From Earliella scabrosa (lineage: Eukaryota; Basidiomycota; Agaricomycetes; Polyporales; Polyporaceae), in NCBI GenBank assembly GCA_022605405.1, contig JABYQQ010000004.1:310001-374000 (forward strand): 64,000 nucleotides of DNA. Reading direction: 5' to 3'. Shown piece after piece: positions 56,908 through 64,000 of the stretch. Below the pieces are notes generated by a model. It searched no databases, was not told the origin of the DNA, and saw nothing but the letters and a program-made list of their open reading frames with translations. The translations under genes were made by a program, and so were the position numbers. Position 1 is the first letter of the stretch; the number at the start of each line of letters is the position of its first letter.

Positions 56908-58003
56908 ATGGCGACTCCTTACGATGTGCTAGGCGTCGTCTCACTGGTGCTCGCGATCCTCACAACCATACCGTTGGTCCGTTGGATCAACGGCAAACTC
57001 CCCAACTCGCGCTTGACGTACTTCGATGAGATTGTAAGCGGCACAGAGACGCTGCTGCTTTCTCTCGAAGAAGACGAGATATTCTCGAAACCCGAAACCG
57101 CGGCTTACTACCGACAGAGGCTACGTAGGTCAGTCGCGCTCCAATATCTGCTATAGAACTCTGGCCGATCCTCTTCGTGCCTCAGAGTATGCGAGGACGC
57201 CAAACAGCCTAGATGGTCGACATACCAGGCCACGACGACTATGAAGCAGCTACGCGGACTGTTCTCCGGTCTGTCGAAGAAGCTTGCGGATCTGTGCGAT
57301 GAAGCGCTGGAGTTGCGGGCCGAGATCTCTGTACGCAACACCGTATAGTGTCTTGGTATGGTGCTGACTCCCTTGGTCCCAGACCACCGCGACCGACGAA
57401 CGTAAACGGCTGCTCGCAGAAGGCTCCTTCGAGCAGCCTTCCGAGGAGAAATACGGTGCGTGTCGCGGATCTCTACTCCCGATACCCCATGAGCTGATCG
57501 TACCAGCCATACCGTTTCCGAGAACCCAGTGCTCGCTGGCCGTCAAAGTGGCACGGTCTTTCTCCGCCATACTTCCACGAGTTCATTCCGCTACTACTCG
57601 TAGCGACTCGAATCCCTCATGTTTGCCTGAAGTCAAAGGCAATGCGGAACCAGTGCTCCCAACTATAGCTCCCCACGCCAGCCCCCATCGTAGTATTGCT
57701 GGTGCTCCTGATGCTTCTCCATGCAAGAAGAGACATCACACAGATCGATTCATTCGTCGGAGCAAGCGATTCAACACGACTCGCCGCTACTTCTCGCCGT
57801 CCATAGCCCAGATGGAGTACACCAAGCCGGGCGTGCTACGGAACGAGGAATTCAGGCGTGCGCTCCGCTCGCGCACAGTGGACAGCGTCTCGTCCACAGC
57901 CACTCTTGTCTCAGATGATGCGTCTCCTTTACCCGACGTGGGCGTGCTGGGAGCTGGTGCAGACGCGGACCTGCATCGTAGTCTGACACTCAGCTCTCTT
58001 TGA
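56908..58003 (+). CDS. Single-TM protein 1 of the kinase/TM module
   Basis: Exons 56908-57128, 57186-57330, 57383-57455 and 57582-58003 (286 residues, phases consistent). An N-terminal hydrophobic helix (VLGVVSLVLAILTTIPLVRW, about residues 6-25) is followed by RLTYFDEIVSGTETLLLSLE and the helical KQLRGLFSGLSKKLADLCDE with LELRAEIS. The tail is disordered and holds the basic conserved motif KKRHHTDRFIRRSKR and then YFSPSIAQMEYTKPGVLRNE. It looks like an endomembrane or plasma-membrane protein with a cytosolic helical region and basic tail. No known family recognised. Paralogue of 60517-61687 with the same four-exon structure; exon 2 is 145 bp in both. Divergent from kinase B. Confidence 0.8.
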
Positions 58004-58659
58004 TATACAGATCGGGTGATATTCTACCCATTCTCTTTGTCGTCGCGTCAATGGGCGCGCTGTCTAACATGCTACATCATCCTCATATTTAGCATCACAT
58101 GTTGCCTCTCTGTATGCTCCCGCATGATACTCTTCGGACGTCTCCTCGCTCGATATGCTTGTTGTATGTAACGTGGACTGTGATCTTTATTACCTGGTGC
58201 ACGCCTTCTCCAGGATCCTGGCACGCGTACAGATCACTGAATAGAGAAGCGGAGGAAGACGAAGTGTGCCAGCACTCTGTTCCACAAGTCGAGGGTCCGC
58301 ACTTGATGTGCCTACGGGTGTACACACCAAGGCTTAAAGAAAGCACCACAGGCATATACATACCTTTGTCCACGGAGACATGCTTCATGCGAACGGAGAT
58401 GGTCACTTGGGCCTGTTCAGCCACTTTCTTCTCGTCTCCTCATATCTTTCGCCCGCTCCTATAGGGGAAGCTAAGTTCCGGGTACAGGTCGAACGTCGGC
58501 GGGGGACGGGAACTTGAACAACGATCGCATACAATACGACAACAATCGAGAGCTGTGTATAACGGTAGCAAATGAGAGCACTCCACACCAACTATAGCTC
58601 TGTCTCAACACAACGGGATAGACGTAGCACACAAAGGAGGAACTCACAGATATAGTAGG
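58004..58659. other. Intergenic, convergent 3' flanks
   Basis: About 650 bp between module B and kinase C; nothing recognised. Confidence 0.5.
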
Positions 58660-59992
58660 TCAGCCCATAACCCGCTTCAAGAGGTTGTATCCCTCCCTGG
58701 CGACAGCCATGGTACCGTAAACGAAGCGCTCTGGAGTCGTCTCCGTTTGGGCGCGCAGCCTGGAACGTGAGGACTTGCTGCCGACGTTCCTTGCCAGTAT
58801 GTCTTGCAGCATGGCCACCGCGCCCTCCGCAGTCGGCCTCTCGGATGGGTCGACGCACTTCATCGCACTGACGAGTGGTTCCAGGAAGTCGAGGCCGTAG
58901 AATTTCTAGACGATTCAGCGGTCACTCGAACAGGTGTGCATGGCATGGAGGGACAGTACCTGCATGAACTCCTTCGAGAAGACGTCTCCGAGGGCGTAGA
59001 CGTCGACTTTGAAGGCGTCGTATGATTTGGTAGACGACAGCTCCGGGACGTCCTGATTCCGCCCCCTCCGACCAAGGAGCATCGGAGAGGAACCTTCGGG
59101 AAAGCGGTGCGATATACCGAAATCGATGAAGTAGTAGCGTACCGGGTTGTCGATTCGAGCTAGAGGATGAAGTTCGCAGACGTTGTCGACAGAGTAGTCC
59201 AACTGGACCGGATGATGTCCTTGTGGATACAGAGGACGGCCATCCATCATAATGTTGGGCGCAGCAATGTCTCTGATAGTAATCGTTTGATGGAAGGTCG
59301 GAAGGTCGGACGCACGATGCGAAGTTGGTTCCTTACCTGTGAGATATCCTTTGCGAGTGTAGAAAACAGAGACCCTACAGAATTCTTAGTAGGTCTCAGT
59401 GGCAATCAAAACATCGCTTACATCAAGAGTTTGCGTTATGAAGTCGACGACCTCTCCGACCGCGCCAAAAGGTGGACTGTTCATTGGACGGAGATACGGC
59501 ATCACCATAAAGGACATGTTGACGTCGAACGGGTCCGGGATGACCTCGAGGAGTGGGACACAGTGGTTTCTTGCGTTCTCGATAGTTGATAGATACTGAG
59601 ATATTTGAATTTCCTGGCTATGTGACTTTGCACGCTTGAGTGTAACCAGCAGGCCGTCTCGTTGACGAGTTGCATCGATTACATGTGGGCGCTGACAAGG
59701 GACCATGAGTCAGCTAGCTACCAGTTGTCTGCAGCCATGGACGCACGTCTATCATGACTGAGTCTTCGCAATGCAAAGGATCCAGATTCGTGCCCAGCCA
59801 AGACGGCTTCCAGTCTGGATGATACCGGGGTCGCAATCTATACCCCCAGGCCTCTAGCTCCTTGTACCGGTCTTTCCAGAAGATCTCAGCGTTAATGAGA
59901 TTGTATGTTCCGCGTCGAGTAATCTCAGCATATATGTCAGCTTGTTCTGGGGAGACATGTGCATATGCTGGCAGAGGTCGGGTCGTAGTCAT
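58660..59992 (-). CDS. Protein kinase C of the divergent kinase/TM module
   Basis: Five exons on minus: 59992-59747, 59691-59422, 59374-59337, 59272-58960 and 58905-58660 (370 residues). Exons 3 and 4 are 38 and 313 bp, identical in length to kinase B. Start ATG 59992 (MTTTRPLPAYAH). The core reads LLVTLKRAK (ATP lysine), EIQISQYL, PYLRPMNSPPF, then GLCFLHSQRISHRDIAAPN across an intron, YFIDFGISHRF and YDAFKVDVYALGDVFSKEF. The end is PERFVYGTMAVAREGYNLLKRVMG. All catalytic residues are present. It is head to head with TM protein 2 and was duplicated together with it. Substrate unknown; the TM partner is a candidate. Confidence 0.85.
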
Positions 59993-60516
59993 TGAAGGCG
60001 TCCGGATGTACTGCAAAACCGTATAATTAGCTAACACATGACAAGTCCTACCTGTTATGAGGCAGTACAGCAGCATATAGATATCTACCTCAGAGAGAAA
60101 GACGACCGTGCCGAGAGACGTTCACAAGAGGGAGTGGTAGTCAAACAGACGCAACTTCAAGGTTGCTTCCTGGTTTGGAGGCGAACGCCCGGGCGTAACG
60201 CACGTGTTGTCGAGACGCCCGATTAGGCAATAACGTACCGCACATCGTACTCACCGCCACTCATCCTCTGTGAGGTTCTGGGCCGGGTCACGCAGTACGT
60301 GTTGCTGGCCAACCCCTTCAGCGCGCCTCGTGGATCAGAGGTATGCCTTGAGGCTTCAGAGTGTTTTTGAGGGTATAAGCAGGGAGCTGCTCGCCACTCA
60401 TTCACCCCTCCTCGGCTCTTCCCCACCACTTTCTCCACATCCCCAGCCTGCAGAGCCTTGCCACCACTGCCCATCTACCATTTCTTGTAGTCCCAGCGCA
60501 CACTCTGAGAGGTATA
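59993..60516. promoter_or_regulatory. Divergent promoter of module C
   Basis: 524 bp between kinase C and TM protein 2, with a C/T-rich run before the plus ATG. A possible short intron (GTAGGA ... TTGCAG) lies in the kinase 5' leader near 60005-60050. Confidence 0.5.
60321..60339 (+). promoter_or_regulatory. Conserved block CAGCGCGCCTCGTGGATCA
   Basis: Partner of 56708-56726, 17 of 19 bases identical, 178 bp before the TM gene ATG. Confidence 0.6.
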
Positions 60517-61687
60517 ATGCCGTTTGTGCTTGAGCTATTGGGGTTCATTCTCTCGATCGCTGGCATTATCGGGATCATTGCGACTATTTTGGACTGGATC
60601 CGAGGCATTCTACCCACTGCCCGGCTCCAGTACTTTGATCAAATCATAATCGAGACAGAGGGCTTTCTCCAGGCACTTGGAGAAGACAAGATCTTCTCTA
60701 ATCCGGAGACTCTCGTACACTTTCGGGAGAGACTTTCCACGTACGTCACGGCGCCAGTGATCCTTTTGTCCTGGGGTATACTGTTATGCTCACCGTTCTA
60801 CACAGCGTGCGCGACATGGCTGAACCTCATAGATGGGCTACATACTGCGCAACGTCTACCATGCAGCAGGTTGCTGGTCTATTCAATGGACTGTCGAGCA
60901 ACTTGTCCAAGCTCTGCAACGAGGCAGTGCGACTAAGGGCAGAGATATCGGTATGTGCACACCCCACCATCCCTTGGCTCTTCGCCGACTGGCAGTCTGG
61001 ACAGACTACTGCGACATCCGAACGAGATGCTCTACAGAGCGACGACCATGTCGACGCGCCGGCTGCGACCGAGTCCCCTCAACGCCCTGCAACTCATAGT
61101 GTCGAGCGTGAGCCCTCACTGGATGCGCAGACTGGTACGTGACATGCACGTCTCTATATATCCCATCCCCTCTGACCGTCTCCGCTTCAGGGACAACAAT
61201 ATGTCCAAACCCTGCGCATGTTGATACTACTCCGTGTGCTGTCGTCCCACCTCCCCCGTCACACCCGCCGGATCGGGTCGGAGTCGCACAGAAGAAACGA
61301 CACCACACCGAGCAGTTCCTCCGTCGGAGCAGACGCATCCTTACATCGCGCTCCGATCTCTCCCGTCCCCTCGCCCAATTAGAGCACAGCAAGTGCGGCA
61401 TCACACGCACCGCCGAGTTCAGACGCGTCGCACGCTGTCTCACGGATGACAGCGTCGCGTCGTCCTCCACCTGCGTCTCCGACTATGACCCGATGGATCC
61501 CGGCGCGCGCCTCTCGTCCGACAGTGCGGACGAGGACGAGGGCTCTCCGCCGATCACCAAAGATCAGATCTTACCCACCTCGCACCATCGTGCGTCCAAG
61601 AGCAATACTCAGAGGCGGCCGTGGCTCCCGCCATGGTTACCTTGGCCTATCCCTGTGCGGGGCTTACATCCCAACCGCGCTGCATAG
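60517..61687 (+). CDS. Single-TM protein 2 of the kinase/TM module
   Basis: Exons 60517-60740, 60806-60950, 61005-61134 and 61191-61687 (331 residues). The N-terminal membrane helix is LLGFILSIAGIIGIIATILDW, then RLQYFDQIIIETEGFLQALG, EPHRWATYCATSTMQQVAG, LFNGLSSNLSKLCNEAVRL and RAEIS. The tail has the conserved KKRHHTEQFLRRSRR motif and SRPLAQLEHSKCGITRTAEF, then an acidic serine-rich part and a Trp/Pro-rich end (RRPWLPPWLPWPIP) that TM protein 1 lacks. All four exon boundaries agree with TM protein 1. No known family. It is divergent from kinase C. Confidence 0.8.
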
Positions 61688-62323
61688 TACGCAGGCAAAT
61701 GCGTCTAGATTCCGCATCACAGCGGTGTCATGTTCTCGCCCATGTTGCTCCTCACGCGCCAGAGCAACGACCTGGTGACCGTCCTCGCTATCCTCAAGCG
61801 GATGCATCTCTCTCTTCATCTTGTAATGGTATGGTTCTTGTGCAGCTCACGTGTCTCCGAGTCGTGTCTTCGTCATATAGCATGCTCTCATCTATCGTTC
61901 TTCGTTGCTCTCGGACACTGTTTCATCCCTTGTTCTGTACGCCAGCATGTGCATCGCATCTGTATGTATTATCGCAATCGCAAAGTCGTTCCAAATGAGT
62001 ACTGCCTGACACCGGAGCCGTGAATGTCTCGGCTTCAATGCGAATGTTGAAGACCCGTGCTAGTGTTACGAGCAGCGAGCGTAAGGGAGGGAACACGGCG
62101 ACATTCATGCAACGCGACTCTCCACTGCTTGCGATTAGCGAGACACGGTGTACATGCAAACGATTATCGCACATACATTGTATGCGGTCCTGTACTACTA
62201 TTCGAGAGCCTGGAACGAGGTATACATACTGGTACAACAGAGTGACGATCGCAGTGACATGAAGCATATACAGATAGACAATGTTCGAGCTGTAGATGAG
62301 CTGGAGGAGTGTCCATGGAACAC
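61688..62323. other. Intergenic, convergent 3' flanks
   Basis: About 640 bp, nothing recognised. Confidence 0.5.
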
Positions 62324-63800
62324 TTAGCCACGGCCGCCACAGCTACCCTGACCCGACCACGTCCCCTGGGTTGGAGGATTGCCCCAACCACCCCTCCCAC
62401 CTCTCCAACCCCATTGATTCGGCGCACCTTGAGGGTCCGGGCCCCACCCGCCCTGGCACGGCCCATTTCCCCACTGCGCGCGCGCGCCCGGCCTCCCCAT
62501 CCCCCTCCCCCTCCCCATCCCCATGCTAGCCGCCGCACCCGCCTGATCAAGGTGCGTATCGACCATCTTCTCGATATTCTTGGCTTGCGTCTCGACATAC
62601 TGGCCAAACGCCTTCCCCTGCGTCTCGAACAGCCGCCCAAGAGCCTTGAAGAATCCCCCCACGGGCGCGGGCTCCTCGACGCGGTCGAGGCCGCTGATGC
62701 CGACAAGGACCTTGCCGTGCTTCGTGCGGACGAGGCAGCGGTCGCTCGGATCGTCAGCCATCTGGTTGATCGGCTTTGTGGGGATAACGGGGGGCTGAGA
62801 AGGGGAGGCGCTGCAGACGACGACGGTCTCGCGGTCCGAGGCGCGCAGCGTGCGCGTGCGCGCGGCGAAGGCGGGGAGGAACTGCACGGAGTTGCTGCAC
62901 CGGGTGTTGAAGACGAGCGGGCCCTCGAACGTCGGCGGAAGGAGGACGACGATCTTGCCTGTTGGGGACATTAGGAGGCGCGCGGTGAATAGCGTGCGGC
63001 AGGCGGGTACGCACCATGCTGTGTTTCGACGTGGAGGTCGAGGCTGCGCCCGGGCTGGACGTCGTGCTGTCAAGGTCGCGATCAGCGACTGCGGAGGAAT
63101 GGCGAGACAGGTGGACAGGATGTGTACGTACCACGTCAATGTTGATGCGCCCGTGATTGCTCGACGCTATGATCCGTGCGGGCACCCTCTCGCCGGGCTG
63201 AGGGGGCTGCTGCGCGACGACCTCGATGTCGAGGTTCATAGCGCCATGGCGGGTGCGGAAAGTGGCGTTGATGTCTGTCTTGGTCGAGCTCTTGCCCCAC
63301 ACGTTGTCGCGTTTCCGACGTAGCCGCCTGGCTATACTGAGAGACGGTGTAGGCAGGCGGGGATCTACGAGGAACGTTCCTGGATAGCACGATTGGGTTC
63401 AGCGGCGGATGAATTGTAACGGATGGGTCATGAACAGTAGTCGGGCACTTCGACCGCCGGATACTCCGGCTGTATACGGAAGCGAGACATACCTGAGATA
63501 GCATCATGTTTGGAGAAGAGCTCAAAGTGGTTGACTGTCTGAGCGTTCGCGGGTCGGAAGACAGAAGTAGGAGTTCCGCTCTGAGGAGGTGGAGGCGATT
63601 GAACCCTACTCGAGCTAGGGCGAGGAGAGTAGGGTGGAGGCTCGTCCGTAGGGTGCTGTGATGCGTACTTTGATGAATAGCCCATCCTTTGTACCACGTA
63701 CCACAATTATTGCTTGACGTACCTGATCGCCAGTGTCCTTCATCGGTACAGGAGGTGCTTTCAGCTCCTCAAACGGTGTGTCCGGGTTACTGATGATCAT
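62324..63800 (-). CDS. DUF7330-type protein with RGG/Trp-rich tail
   Basis: ATG 63800 (MIISNPDTPFEELKAPPVPM). Several exons; the exact junctions near 63720, 63495-63380, 63130 and 62990 are approximate. The proline/serine-rich N-terminus (PPPYSPRPSSSRVQSPPPP) is followed by HFELFSKHDAISG, GTFLVDPRLPTPS, RTRHGAMNLDIEV, then ASSNHGRINIDV, LDLHVETQHGKIVVLLPPTF, GPLVFNTRCSNSVQFLP and VRTKHGKVLVGISGLD. These are repeated short beta segments with HG/NG turns, as in the DUF7330 domain of basidiomycetes. A helix (FGQYVETQAKNIEKMVDTHL) and a Gly/Arg/Trp/Gln-rich tail (GRGRGMGRPGAR, GWRGGRGGWG) end the protein. Function unknown; the tail suggests RNA or protein contacts. Confidence 0.65.
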
Positions 63801-64000
63801 CTTTTTTTTATGAGGGTCGCCTGGAGGAGCGCAGTCGGCGTGTGGTGGTGACGGCAGGAGCCAGGTTGTGCGGGTATGGAAGGGCGCAGCTTTGGAAGCT
63901 ATTTAGGAGACTGCGGAGAACACATGTTCGTGCTTTTGGCAGGCTGCGCGCGTGCCGGGGAGCTGACGCACAGCTTCCGCGTTTGTCTTCATACGGCTGC

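Overview
The window comes from a filamentous basidiomycete, most likely a wood-decaying agaricomycete of the polypore type. Evidence: almost every gene is split by 45-75 bp GT-AG introns. The gene families present are typical of that group: FunK1 fungal kinases, DUF6535 and DUF6533 membrane proteins, a DUF7330 protein, a 15-exon P450, and a secreted three-domain laccase with all four copper motifs. All calls are from reading the sequence; no database search was possible.

Layout. (1) 0-11.4 kb: three tandem FunK1 kinases, all on +. Copy 1 has lost its 5' part. Copy 2 looks complete. Copy 3 has a 1,086 bp transposon with perfect 14 bp terminal inverted repeats and a 9 bp target duplication inserted in its C-terminal tail; the severed tail lies on the far side. 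(2) 12.5-25 kb: a decayed accessory region. It holds a P450 with one internal stop, two copies of an unknown minus-strand protein about 5 kb apart, an unknown PAKP-repeat/acidic protein, a fragment and a fuller copy of an FAD monooxygenase (also about 5 kb apart), a DUF6533 tail fragment and a FunK1 fragment. The pairing suggests an old segmental duplication of about 5 kb. (3) 25.7-30.1 kb: a large membrane protein (possibly Inp2/vezatin-like) divergent from a GNAT acetyltransferase. (4) 30.1-41.7 kb: an 11.5 kb stretch with no gene I can support, rich in small 2-4 copy tandem repeats. (5) 41.7-50.1 kb: an HSF-type transcription factor with a 779 bp intron in its DNA-binding domain, a DUF6535 membrane protein and a small basic, probably nucleolar protein. 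(6) 51.7-53.8 kb: an intact laccase. (7) 54.1-61.7 kb: a duplicated two-gene module. A minus-strand protein kinase (HRD and DFG motifs intact) is divergent from a plus-strand single-TM protein. Two complete modules plus a third, truncated kinase are present. Exon structure is the same in both copies, and a 19 bp promoter block is conserved at nearly the same distance from each start. (8) 62.3-63.8 kb: a DUF7330 protein with an RGG/Trp-rich tail.

The best candidate for an undescribed system is the kinase/TM module. Co-duplication of both genes with their shared promoter implies that they work as a unit; the function is unknown.
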